Below, one piece after another: positions 1-6,750 of a DNA stretch of 8,218 nucleotides. A model generated the notes under the pieces. That model worked only from the letters and a program-made list of their open reading frames with translations, searched no databases and had not been told where the DNA came from. The DNA lies in contig CAMEOL010000040.1 of assembly GCA_945929765.1 (NCBI GenBank), positions 1 to 8,218 on the forward strand, written 5' to 3'. Numbering within the stretch: position 1 is the stretch's first letter; the number at the start of each line of letters is the position of its first letter. The translations under genes were made by a program, and so were the position numbers. The stretch is from an uncultured Gemella sp. GTDB lineage: Bacteria; Bacillota; Bacilli; Staphylococcales; Gemellaceae.

Positions 1-33
1 CTCAAATCTTGTGCTTTATTTTGGACTAATTTT

Positions 34-57
34 CCCTTTTGGGTCAGCCCCTTTTTT
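34..57 (+). terminator. Possible 3' half of a hairpin terminator at the left edge
   Basis: The stretch CCCTTTTGGGTCAGCCCC is followed by six T. This looks like the 3' arm and T-tract of the long GGGGCTGACCC...GGGTCAGCCCC hairpins that end operons in low-GC Gram-positives. The matching 5' arm is not in the window and would have to lie left of base 1. Only the short GGG-TCAG-CCC stem (41-50) can form from what is visible. If real, it would end a plus-strand transcript arriving from the left, facing the minus-strand permease. Confidence 0.35.
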
Positions 58-76
58 AGGCTCTATGCCAAATCCA

Positions 77-99
77 GTTGTTAAATAAAGTGTAACAAC
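77..99. repeat. Short inverted repeat downstream of the permease gene
   Basis: Arms GTTGTTA (77-83) and TAACAAC (93-99) form a perfect 7-bp stem around a 9-nt loop. It lies 22 nt beyond the permease stop codon. Neither side carries a clean T-tract, so it is a weak terminator candidate for the minus-strand gene at best. No other terminator for that gene is visible in the window. Confidence 0.3.
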
Positions 100-120
100 C
101 GTATTTATTATACAGTCATT

Positions 121-1437
121 TTAATATAATAATGTTGCTAAAAGTATTATTGCTATAAGTGCAAGAATATGTCCTATATTAACAATAATAAATGAATGTT
201 TGAAACCTCGTTTTAAACTTAACCCTGATAAAGTATGGAAAGTTATCATAACTCCAGATTGTGGAACTACTGTAAGTGCTGCAGAAGCAACAACAACAAC
301 TCTGTGAAGCACCTCAGGATCAATTCCTAGACCCATATATTTAGGAATAAACGTAGTCATGACAATTCCTAATGCTCCAGACGAAGAACCCGTTATAGCA
401 CTTAACAGTGCAGTTGCTACAGCTAAACTTATTAATGGAGAACCAGGGATGTTAAGTATAGTATTTCTTATTAATTCAAAACCAGTAGCAGTAGTAAGAA
501 CAGTTCCGAATGCTACAGAACTAGAAGTAGCAAATGCGGGGACTACAGCACCAACGGCACCGTTATTTAATGTATCTTTTTGATTTTTAATATTTTTGTA
601 AAAAATAATCGCAGAAAACAATATACTACAAGTAAGAGCTATTAGTATTATATTAGGAGTCTTGCTAAAAATAAATATTATAGAAATTAATAATATAATC
701 GGAGCAATACTCAACGAAACACTAGGTGACTTTTCTAAGTCTAAGGAAGTAGATGCTGCATCGTCTAATTTATAGTTAAAAGTTTCTTTATTATTTATAC
801 TTTTCTTTAATGCGTAGTTCATATAAAGCAAACCAAAAATTAAAATAACTATAGTTCCAGCAATACTTAGTAATGGAGCTGCTGTAAGAGTTGTTCCTAG
901 TACTTTTGTTGGTATTGCATTATGTATTGATGGAGTAGCAGGTAAAAGAGTCATAGTATACGTACTTGCTCCTAAAAATACAGGTATAGGGAATAATTCC
1001 CAGCTAATATTTAATTCTTTAAATAGTGGTTTTGCTAATGGGATAATGGCGAAAATTACTATAAATATACTAATTCCACCATAAGTTAAAATAGAAGCCA
1101 CTATTGTAATAGCGATAAGCATCTTATAAGGACTGTCTTTACCGATTTTTTTTATTATATAATTAGCGATACTTAATGTTGCACCGCTTTTTTCCATATA
1201 TTGTGCCAAAATTGATCCGAGTAAGAATATAGCAAAGTTATTAATTAAGAAATTGCTTAACCCTACCATATAAGAGTTTTGTTTACCAATTAAGGCCTCA
1301 AAAATATTCATATTGTTAGTTAAAATAACAATTAATGTAGCTAGTGGAGCTGCTAATACTATGTTTATTCCTCTAGCAGTTAAATAAATTATAGCTATAA
1401 TAGCTAGTGTAATTCCAATAGTAGCTAATGTTGACAT
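121..1437 (-). CDS. GntP-family organic acid/gluconate-type permease
   Basis: This is a polytopic inner-membrane protein of 438 residues, close to the usual length of GntP-family symporters. These carry gluconate or related hydroxy-acids, usually with protons. Hydrophobic segments fill residues 3-41, 62-80, 104-135, 149-165, 186-210, 242-280, 294-318, 333-365, 377-403 and 414-437. A polar, probably cytoplasmic loop at 211-240 splits it into two halves. Family-like features are the re-entrant, Pro-rich stretch PATPSIHNAIPT (166-177), the small-residue motif GSSSGALGI (350-358) and the Val/Ala-rich VVVVASAALTVVPQSG region (380-395). The ATG is chosen because AAGGAGGT stands a few bases before it and a strong promoter lies upstream. 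The gene is monocistronic as far as visible and diverges from the membrane-protein gene at 1577. The substrate cannot be read from sequence, and no metabolic enzyme lies next to it in the window. The frame stays open for 34 codons after the TAA. Confidence 0.85.
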   Translation of the reverse strand: MSTLATIGITLAIIAIIYLTARGINIVLAAPLATLIVILTNNMNIFEALIGKQNSYMVGLSNFLINNFAIFLLGSILAQYMEKSGATLSIANYIIKKIGKDSPYKMLIAITIVASILTYGGISIFIVIFAIIPLAKPLFKELNISWELFPIPVFLGASTYTMTLLPATPSIHNAIPTKVLGTTLTAAPLLSIAGTIVILIFGLLYMNYALKKSINNKETFNYKLDDAASTSLDLEKSPSVSLSIAPIILLISIIFIFSKTPNIILIALTCSILFSAIIFYKNIKNQKDTLNNGAVGAVVPAFATSSSVAFGTVLTTATGFELIRNTILNIPGSPLISLAVATALLSAITGSSSGALGIVMTTFIPKYMGLGIDPEVLHRVVVVASAALTVVPQSGVMITFHTLSGLSLKRGFKHSFIIVNIGHILALIAIILLATLLY

Positions 1438-1476
1438 ATAACCTCCTTAAATTGTTCTTAAATTGCTTGAAATATA

Positions 1477-1505
1477 ATAATAAAACAATAGTTTGGTACT
1501 GTCAA
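1477..1505 (-). promoter_or_regulatory. Sigma-A-type promoter of the permease gene
   Basis: Read on the minus strand, a perfect -35 box TTGACA (1500-1505) is followed after exactly 17 bases by TATTAT (1477-1482), one base off the consensus -10. The start codon is at 1437, giving a leader of about 30 nt that contains the AAGGAGGT ribosome binding site. A near-consensus promoter implies substantial constitutive expression unless a repressor acts here. No clear operator palindrome overlaps it. Confidence 0.8.
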
Positions 1506-1520
1506 GATCTAAGATAAATA

Positions 1521-1549
1521 TAGACTAAGGTTCTAAATTATTATATAAT
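1521..1549 (+). promoter_or_regulatory. Promoter of the small membrane-protein gene
   Basis: A -35-like TAGACT (1521-1526, four of six consensus bases) is followed after 17 bases by a perfect -10 TATAAT (1544-1549). The ATG at 1577 follows a strong AAGGAGGA site (1565-1572). The -35 box lies only 15 bp from the -35 box of the divergent permease promoter, so one bound regulator could affect both genes. Confidence 0.7.
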
Positions 1550-1576
1550 AAACGTAATTAAATCAAGGAGGATATT

Positions 1577-2164
1577 ATGTTTATTTTTTTTGAATTAGGA
1601 GCGTTATTATTTTTATTATATATAGTAGGTAAGATAATTTATAAAAAGAAAATAACAAAACATTATACATTTTTAAAAGTATTGACTAACTTTTTAGTGA
1701 TTATGGTTTCAAACGCCTTACTTATGATAGTCTTATCAGTAATTTTATTTGCTTATTTCTTATTAATGCCCGTATCAGAAGAAGTTGTAAGTAATTATAA
1801 GTTACCTACTGTTCAGATTTTGATAGGTATTTTAATATTTATTTTTATAACGGCTATTTTACAATTTCAAATTAGAAAAAAAATTATAAAAAAATATGAT
1901 TTTTTGAAATTAGATGTGGAAGATTACGAGATATGTGAGTATTTTATACAATGGTTAACGATATATGTAGTTATTTATCAATTTTTATTCGAAGGTTTAT
2001 CAAAAATAGTTAATTTAATTCCAGAGTTAAAAGAAGATTATTCACAATTATTTGCAGTATTATTATCTCCACAAAATATAAACTTTGTAATTCAGCCGTT
2101 ACTAATTGCTACATGGGTACTAGTTGTTATGGAAAAAATAAGTTTAAGGAATAAATTAGAGTAA
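1577..2164 (+). CDS. Small integral membrane protein of unknown function
   Basis: The protein has 195 residues and is very hydrophobic. Likely membrane helices are at about residues 2-21, 38-64, 79-97, 122-141 and 168-185. Lysine-rich loops at 22-34 and 100-111 suggest those sides face the cytoplasm (positive-inside rule). The loop at 106-121 is acidic and contains one Cys. I see no catalytic or metal motif and do not recognise a named function. Size and layout resemble the uncharacterised small membrane proteins of staphylococci and relatives such as the SA1002 group, but that link is weak. The ATG is supported by AAGGAGGA ending 4 nt upstream and by its own promoter. The strong terminator at 2246-2286 makes it a single-gene transcript, so its neighbours give no hint of its role. 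Confidence 0.75.
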   Translation: MFIFFELGALLFLLYIVGKIIYKKKITKHYTFLKVLTNFLVIMVSNALLMIVLSVILFAYFLLMPVSEEVVSNYKLPTVQILIGILIFIFITAILQFQIRKKIIKKYDFLKLDVEDYEICEYFIQWLTIYVVIYQFLFEGLSKIVNLIPELKEDYSQLFAVLLSPQNINFVIQPLLIATWVLVVMEKISLRNKLE

Positions 2165-2245
2165 TTTTTTGAAAAGCTGTAGTGTAAAGTTTTATAATGT
2201 TACTATTATTTTCTGTAAAGAAAAGTTATAAATTAATAAATTGTT

Positions 2246-2286
2246 CGCCTAAGATATAAGAATAGACTTAGGCGTATTTTATTTTT
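2246..2286 (+). terminator. Rho-independent terminator after the membrane-protein gene
   Basis: A perfect 8-bp stem, CGCCTAAG (2246-2253) with CTTAGGCG (2267-2274), encloses a 13-nt AT-rich loop. It is followed by a T-rich tail, TATTTTATTTTT. The GC pairs at the base of the stem stand out from the AT-rich surroundings. It separates the membrane-protein gene from the tadA operon. Confidence 0.88.
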
Positions 2287-2328
2287 AAAAATTATCTATA
2301 TAAAATCTTATTTTATGCTAGAAATAAT

Positions 2329-2357
2329 TTGATTAGAACGAAATAATTTGTTACAAT
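2329..2357 (+). promoter_or_regulatory. Promoter of the tadA-rlmA-coiA-dprA operon
   Basis: TTGATT (2329-2334), 17 bases, then TACAAT (2352-2357) form a good vegetative promoter about 30 nt before the tadA ATG at 2388. The ribosome binding site AAGGACGG (2375-2382) departs by one base from the usual AAGGAGG. No competence-type promoter element (ComX box such as TACGAATA, or paired AAAA-N5-TTTT ComK boxes) is apparent here. Confidence 0.7.
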
Positions 2358-2387
2358 TTAAGTAGACAAGTATTAAGGACGGAATAA

Positions 2388-2861
2388 ATGGAAAATCACG
2401 AATATTATATGAACGTCGCTCTTGAGGAAGCGAAAAAAGCTTATTCAAAGGGAGAAGTACCTATAGGTGCAGTTTTGGTCGTAAATGGAGAGATTGTTGC
2501 TAAAGCACATAATATGCGCGAAAATAACCAACAGGCTTTGCACCATGCAGAAATAATAGCGATAGAAGAAGCGTGTAGAAAAATAGGTTTTTGGAGGTTG
2601 GATAATAGTTATTTATACTCTACAGTAGAGCCTTGTGTTATGTGTAGTGGCGCAATTGTTCAAGCACGTATAGAAAATGTAATTTATGGAGCAAGTGATC
2701 CAAAGAACGGCTGTTGCGGCAGTAAAATAAATTTGGTTGATAGCAATATGTTTAATCATCGAGCTAATGTTATTTCGGGAGTTTTAGCTAGTGAATGTTC
2801 GCAACTTATGGGAGATTTTTTTAGACAATTAAGAGAAGAAAAAGGTAATTCGGTAAAGTAA
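2388..2861 (+). CDS. tadA: tRNA-specific adenosine-34 deaminase
   Basis: TadA converts adenosine to inosine at the wobble position 34 of tRNA-Arg(ACG) in the cytoplasm, letting one tRNA read several codons. The 157-residue protein has the normal family length. It shows the zinc-dependent cytidine-deaminase-fold signature: HAE at 53-55 (His zinc ligand, Glu55 proton shuttle) and PCVMC at 82-86 (both Cys bind zinc). The N-terminal GEVPIGAVLV (22-31) and the C-terminal DFFRQLR (143-149) are also typical of TadA. It is first in a four-gene plus-strand operon, and its TAA directly touches the ATG of rlmA. The start is set by AAGGACGG and the upstream promoter. The housekeeping promoter fits an essential tRNA-modification gene. 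Confidence 0.95.
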   Translation: MENHEYYMNVALEEAKKAYSKGEVPIGAVLVVNGEIVAKAHNMRENNQQALHHAEIIAIEEACRKIGFWRLDNSYLYSTVEPCVMCSGAIVQARIENVIYGASDPKNGCCGSKINLVDSNMFNHRANVISGVLASECSQLMGDFFRQLREEKGNSVK

Positions 2862-3683
2862 ATGAAAATAGAAAATGTTGTAAAAAAATATAATCTTAAT
2901 TGTGAATATATTTGTCCGAAATGTAGTGAACAAGCATATATAGAAGACAAAAGTTTAGTTTGCATAAAGGGTCATCGTTATGATTTTTCTAAAAAGGGTT
3001 ATATCCATTTAATAGCTAACTATAAAGGTACAAAGTATAGTGAACGCTTGTTTAATGCAAGAAATGCCGTTTTTTCGGCTGGTTATTATGATCACATAAT
3101 ACAAAAAATTCAAGATATTATAAAAAACAAGAGAAGCAAAAATATTATAGATGTCGGTTGTGGGGACGGATATTATATTAAAGAATTAAAAAATATTTTT
3201 TCGGAAACATATTTTTATGGTATTGATAATAGTAAAGAAGCGATAGAAACAGCGGTAAAAAATGATAAAAATAATCCTTATATGTTAGCGAACTTATCTA
3301 ACTTGCCTTTTGGCGATAATAGTATAGATATAATTTTAAATATTTTGACGCCAGCTAATTATAAAGAGTTTTCTCGTGTACTATCTAGAGAAGGAGTTTT
3401 AATAAAAATTGTTCCAACCAAAAACTATTTAAAAGAAATTAGGGATCTTTTTGATAATAGTAACTACAGTAATGACGATACAGTAGATTTAATTGAGAAA
3501 AATTGTAATATTATTTCTCGTGAAGTAATAGGGAAAAACTTTACTCTTACAAAAAGAGATGCTGAAAATTTTTTGAATATGACACCACTAACTTTTTCGA
3601 AAGAAATTACAGCAGAGAAGATTAGTAATTTAACAAAAATCACAGTAGAATTGGAAATTGTAGTAGCTAGAATACAGGGTTAA
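2862..3683 (+). CDS. rlmA: 23S rRNA (guanine-N1)-methyltransferase, RlmA family
   Basis: This S-adenosylmethionine-dependent enzyme methylates N1 of a guanine in domain II of 23S rRNA (G745 or G748 in E. coli numbering), in the peptide exit tunnel near the macrolide site. At 273 residues it has the usual length. Domains in order are an N-terminal zinc finger with Cys18, Cys21, Cys34 and His38; the family-typical LFNARNAVFSAGYYDHI (63-79); and a Rossmann methyltransferase core with motif I DVGCGDGYY (97-105) and the acidic GIDNS (120-124). Gram-positive members are usually of the RlmA(II) type (G748, affecting tylosin and telithromycin response), but the target base cannot be told from the sequence. 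The ATG follows the tadA stop with zero gap and no good ribosome binding site of its own, so translational coupling to tadA is likely. Confidence 0.9.
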   Translation: MKIENVVKKYNLNCEYICPKCSEQAYIEDKSLVCIKGHRYDFSKKGYIHLIANYKGTKYSERLFNARNAVFSAGYYDHIIQKIQDIIKNKRSKNIIDVGCGDGYYIKELKNIFSETYFYGIDNSKEAIETAVKNDKNNPYMLANLSNLPFGDNSIDIILNILTPANYKEFSRVLSREGVLIKIVPTKNYLKEIRDLFDNSNYSNDDTVDLIEKNCNIISREVIGKNFTLTKRDAENFLNMTPLTFSKEITAEKISNLTKITVELEIVVARIQG

Positions 3684-3703
3684 AAATAGGGAGTAAGATT
3701 ATT

Positions 3704-4741
3704 ATGTATATAGCATATAATAGAGAAGGGGCTATATGTAATGCTTTAGAAAATACTGAAAGAAAAGAAGATTATTTTTGTCCGTTATGTAGAGAAAAAT
3801 TAATTTTTCGGCGTGGAAAGAAGATACAATCGCATTTTTCACACACTAAAACGAGTAAGTGTCAAATTTCTACTTACAAACGGGAAAGTAAAGAACATCT
3901 TATTACAAAAAAAATGTTGTATGATCACTTTAGAAAGATAGGGGATGTGCAACTAGAATATATAATAAAAATGAGTGGTAGTTTGCAAATAGCGGATGTT
4001 TATTTGGCTAATCTAAATATTGCTCTAGAATATCAAAGGTCTATAATAACTTACAGCGAATTAGAAAAAAGAAACTTAGGATATAAGAGAGCTGGTATTA
4101 AAGTAGTTTGGTTAATTGATGTCAAAAAATTTGTAAAAGAATATAAAAGGAATAATAATATCGTGTATATTCAATATGCACCTTTTGTAGATAATTTTTT
4201 AAACTATCACAAAGGGTGTATTTTTTTTCATGGTTTTGATATCGAAAAAAATGAATTAGTCTTTTATCAGCTTTGGAGTCATGGATTAAAAACAAGAACA
4301 GCAGTTTGCAAAAAAATAAGTTATCCTTTAAAAGATATTAATTTCCCTTTGAAATTCCCTTTTTTTCAGGATAATTTGACTACGGCACTCAATAAAAGTG
4401 ATGTTGACTACTTTATAAACATGCAATTGAAATACAATAAAAGTGTTAAAAATAAATTTCTTAGCGAATTGTACAACCAGCGAATAGCTCCAACAAATAT
4501 CCCTAAAGTTATCGGCAAAAATATAGATGAACAAATATTACTTCTGACTCCTTTATTGTTATGGCAATTGAAAATGTATTCTTTAGTTAAAGCGAAAGCA
4601 ACGTATAAAGAAGTAATAACTTATATGTTAAAATACATAAAATTAAAAGAAAGTATTTATATAGACGTTAAATCTAAAAATATTATTCTTAGAAAAATTA
4701 TTGATTGGTATTATAAATTGTTGATAGAACATGCTTTGTAG
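3704..4741 (+). CDS. coiA: Competence protein CoiA-like, zinc-finger and nuclease-fold protein
   Basis: CoiA is needed for natural transformation in streptococci and Bacillus, acting with DprA and RecA after DNA uptake. Its exact chemistry is unsettled. The 345 residues begin with a Cys/His cluster (Cys26, Cys29, His44, His47, Cys53), a probable zinc-binding knuckle. A nuclease-like core of the PD-(D/E)xK type follows: ESKEH (61-65), IADVYL (96-101) and ALEYQRS (107-113), with Asp98, Glu109 and Gln111 as likely active-site positions, then a VVWLID strand (134-139). The C-terminal half (about 150-345) is Lys- and aromatic-rich and less conserved. The ATG has AGGGAG (3688-3693) 10 nt upstream, a rather long spacing. 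It lies 20 nt after rlmA and 35 nt before dprA. In Bacillus and streptococci coiA usually sits by pepF, so this setting differs. Confidence 0.85.
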   Translation: MYIAYNREGAICNALENTERKEDYFCPLCREKLIFRRGKKIQSHFSHTKTSKCQISTYKRESKEHLITKKMLYDHFRKIGDVQLEYIIKMSGSLQIADVYLANLNIALEYQRSIITYSELEKRNLGYKRAGIKVVWLIDVKKFVKEYKRNNNIVYIQYAPFVDNFLNYHKGCIFFHGFDIEKNELVFYQLWSHGLKTRTAVCKKISYPLKDINFPLKFPFFQDNLTTALNKSDVDYFINMQLKYNKSVKNKFLSELYNQRIAPTNIPKVIGKNIDEQILLLTPLLLWQLKMYSLVKAKATYKEVITYMLKYIKLKESIYIDVKSKNIILRKIIDWYYKLLIEHAL

Positions 4742-4776
4742 CGTATTAGTACTTTTAACCTTCAAAGGAGGTAATT

Positions 4777-5676
4777 ATGGACAGACAAGATTTAATAAAT
4801 AATAAACTTACAGAAGAAGCTAAAATAGTTCTTTTATCTTTAGTTGCGATTGACGAAATAACGACGTTAAAGATACATAAGGTTTTGAATAAAATTTCAA
4901 AAATAGAAGATTTGAAAGATATAACTTTAAGTAGATTTTTATCGTTGTTTGGAAGAAGTAGTGCAGAAAGTTACGACAAATTTCAATATAATCTAACTTT
5001 TAATTACAAAAAGTATTTTGAATTTTTCAATGTAGAATATATATTTTTTGATAGCGAATATTATCCAGAAGATTTGTTTAGATTATATGATTTTCCTTTA
5101 ATATTGTTCTATAAAGGAAATAAAGACATTTTATTGTTCAAACGCAAAATGACAATCGTCGGTACAAGAAATAATACTAAATATTCAGAAAATGCATTAG
5201 ATATAATAGTACCTTATTTAGTAAAAAATAATTTTGTAGTAATAAGTGGGCTAGCTGCTGGAGTAGATGGTTTGGCGCATATAAAAACTATTAGAAATAA
5301 GGGATATACTATTGGAGTAATAGCTCATGGGCATAATACTATCTATCCAAAAGAAAATAAATATTTATATGACTTAATGAATAAAAAACATCTTATTATA
5401 TCTGAATATTTTCCAACAACAAAAATAAGAAAATATAGATTTTTGGAGAGAAATAGGATAGTTGCCTCATTAGGAAAAGGATTATTAGTAACAGAAGCAG
5501 GGATAAAAAGTGGTACGTCTAGAACTATAGATTATGCTTTAGATATTGGTAATCCTGTCTTCTGCCTACCAGGACGATTCGGGGATAAGATGAGTCTTGC
5601 ATTAAATGAACATATAAGAAGCGGTGCGATTATTCTTAATAAGTTACAAGATTTAAACACGGAATTACATTTTTAA
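4777..5676 (+). CDS. dprA: DNA-processing protein DprA (Smf)
   Basis: DprA binds incoming single-stranded DNA during transformation, shields it from nucleases and loads RecA on it. The protein has 299 residues. An N-terminal helical (SAM/HhH-like) region at about 10-75 is followed by the Rossmann-type DprA core: IVGTR (127-131), SGLAAGVDGLAH (157-168), YPKENK (190-195), ISEYFP (208-213), RNRI (225-228), SGTSRT (245-250) and LPG (264-266), then ALNEHIRSGA (275-284). It ends without the C-terminal winged helix found in longer homologues, as in other short Gram-positive DprA proteins. Variants include LERNR where most relatives have an FP or RR before RNR. The start is set by AAAGGAGGT ending 4 nt before the ATG, the best ribosome binding site in the operon. 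The usual downstream topA is absent; an AT-rich gap follows. Confidence 0.93.
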   Translation: MDRQDLINNKLTEEAKIVLLSLVAIDEITTLKIHKVLNKISKIEDLKDITLSRFLSLFGRSSAESYDKFQYNLTFNYKKYFEFFNVEYIFFDSEYYPEDLFRLYDFPLILFYKGNKDILLFKRKMTIVGTRNNTKYSENALDIIVPYLVKNNFVVISGLAAGVDGLAHIKTIRNKGYTIGVIAHGHNTIYPKENKYLYDLMNKKHLIISEYFPTTKIRKYRFLERNRIVASLGKGLLVTEAGIKSGTSRTIDYALDIGNPVFCLPGRFGDKMSLALNEHIRSGAIILNKLQDLNTELHF

Positions 5677-5711
5677 ATTTTAAAAAACCAGGTTTAAAAA
5701 TTTTATATTTT

Positions 5712-5782
5712 AAACATATTAGTATTTAAATAATTTATGGTGTTAAAATTTATTTAAAACCAGAATAAATACTAATATGTTT
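5712..5782. repeat. 17-bp perfect inverted repeat with a nested inner stem after dprA
   Basis: The arms AAACATATTAGTATTTA (5712-5728) and TAAATACTAATATGTTT (5766-5782) are perfect complements around a 37-nt spacer. Inside, TTTAAATAA (5725-5733) also pairs with TTATTTAAA (5750-5758), sharing four bases with the outer left arm, so two stems can stack or compete. The right arm runs into TATTTATTT, so an AT-rich terminator for the tadA-dprA operon is possible. The stem has only two G-C pairs, weak for a classical terminator. The rest of the 5677-5963 gap holds no gene that I can support. Confidence 0.65.
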
Positions 5783-5869
5783 TATTTATTTGGTAGAACT
5801 TAGTAAAGAATAAGATATAATAAATTAAATTTAATTGTTAGAAAAGTTAAAAATTAAGAATTTTTATAG

Positions 5870-5903
5870 TAATATTTCTATTTGTAACAAAAAAGAAATA
5901 TTA
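5870..5903. repeat. 10-bp inverted repeat upstream of the tatD promoter
   Basis: TAATATTTCT (5870-5879) and AGAAATATTA (5894-5903) are perfect complements around a 14-nt loop. A second, wider-spaced pair overlaps it: TAACAAAA (5885-5892) with TTTTGTTA (5926-5933), the latter running into the -10 box of the tatD promoter. The position just upstream of and over a promoter would suit a regulator site, but in such AT-rich DNA chance pairing is a real alternative. Confidence 0.35.
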
Positions 5904-5928
5904 GAGATATTTTTCTGAAAAGAAATTT

Positions 5929-5937
5929 TGTTATAAT
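5929..5937 (+). promoter_or_regulatory. Extended -10 promoter of the tatD operon
   Basis: TGTTATAAT combines the TG extension (5929-5930) with a perfect -10 TATAAT (5932-5937). No convincing -35 box lies 17 bases upstream, where the sequence is only T-rich, which is normal for extended -10 promoters. The tatD ATG is at 5964, with AAAGGAGTG (5950-5958) between. Confidence 0.65.
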
Positions 5938-5963
5938 AGGTAAAGTCTAAAAGGAGTGAAATT

Positions 5964-6740
5964 ATGTTATTTGATACACATGCACATTTAAATGATGATG
6001 CATTTAAGGATGATTTAGATGCCACTGTAGCCCGAGCTAGAGAAAATGGTGTTAAGTATATTAATATAGTCGGCTTTGATGATAAAAGCATAAAGAGAGC
6101 TATAGAGATAGTAGATAAGTACGAAGGAATGTATTTGACAGTAGGGTGGCATCCTGTAGAGGCAATTGATTTTAATGATGATAAGTACAATATGATAAAA
6201 GAAATTGCTTTAACCAATGATAAAGTGGTGGCAATAGGAGAAATTGGCTTAGATTATTATTGGGATAAAAGTCCAAAAGATGTCCAAAAAGAAGTTTTTA
6301 GAAGACAAATAGCTTTGGCAAAAGAAGTAAATAAACCGATAGTGATTCATTGTAGAGACGCTATGGGAGATGTGTTAGATATAATTAAAGAGGAAAACGC
6401 CAAAGAAGTGGGTGGAATTATGCATTGTTTTGCAGGTTCTGTAGAAAGTATGGAAATAGCTCTAAAAGAAAATTTCTATATTTCTCTAGGAGGACCAGTA
6501 ACTTACAAAAATGCAAAGACACCAAAAGAAGTCGCAAAAGCATGTCCTTTAGACAAATTATTGATAGAAACAGACTGTCCATATTTAACACCTACACCTT
6601 ATCGTGGAAAAAGAAATGAAACATCTTATGTAAAATATGTGGCACAAGAAATAGCAGATTTGAGAGAAATGAGTTATGACAAGTTAGCAGAAGAAACTTT
6701 TAAAAATGCTTGTCGAATATTTAAATTAAAACAAGAATAG
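5964..6740 (+). CDS. tatD: TatD-family metal-dependent deoxyribonuclease
   Basis: TatD proteins are cytoplasmic TIM-barrel metal-dependent hydrolases with 3'-5' exonuclease activity on DNA, linked to DNA repair and turnover. The 258-residue protein has the usual length and all metal ligands expected of the amidohydrolase-type active site: DTHAH with His6 and His8, Glu93 in GEIGLDYYW (92-100), His129 in IHCRDA (128-133), His154 in MHCFAGS (153-159) and Asp204 in ETDCPYLTP (202-210). The start has the strong AAAGGAGTG site and its own extended -10 promoter. The stop codon is 10 nt before the cell-wall gene at 6751, so both probably share one transcript. The same order (tatD then a YabE-type gene) is found in Bacillus subtilis, where rnmV and ksgA follow; neither is seen here. 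In the family, 'Tat' is historical: it is not part of protein export. Confidence 0.95.
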   Translation: MLFDTHAHLNDDAFKDDLDATVARARENGVKYINIVGFDDKSIKRAIEIVDKYEGMYLTVGWHPVEAIDFNDDKYNMIKEIALTNDKVVAIGEIGLDYYWDKSPKDVQKEVFRRQIALAKEVNKPIVIHCRDAMGDVLDIIKEENAKEVGGIMHCFAGSVESMEIALKENFYISLGGPVTYKNAKTPKEVAKACPLDKLLIETDCPYLTPTPYRGKRNETSYVKYVAQEIADLREMSYDKLAEETFKNACRIFKLKQE

Positions 6741-6750
6741 AGAGGTAAAC

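Noticed and set aside
34..43. CCC-TTTT-GGG mini-hairpin
   Set aside because: A 3-bp stem is too short to matter; it is better seen as part of a larger arm.
1..84. Plus-strand frame open from the window edge to TAA at 82-84
   Set aside because: Its 27 codons run through the terminator-like GGGTCAGCCCC-T6 sequence and give an unconvincing Phe/Trp/Ser-rich translation; a gene tail cannot be excluded but is not supported.
359..583. 74-codon open frame on the plus strand
   Set aside because: It lies wholly inside the permease gene on the opposite strand and has neither a ribosome binding site nor a promoter.
2756..2965. 69-codon minus-strand frame across the tadA-rlmA junction
   Set aside because: It is antisense to two well-supported genes with conserved motifs, and it has no ribosome binding site.
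4328..4534. 68-codon minus-strand frame inside coiA
   Set aside because: It is antisense to the conserved coiA frame and its composition is simply the complement of A-rich coding DNA.
5864..6217. 117-codon minus-strand frame over the tatD start
   Set aside because: It is antisense to the tatD residues that carry the metal ligands His6 and His8, and no ribosome binding site precedes it.
6425..6619. 64-codon plus-strand frame inside tatD
   Set aside because: It is a shifted frame within tatD; the tatD frame carries all catalytic motifs.
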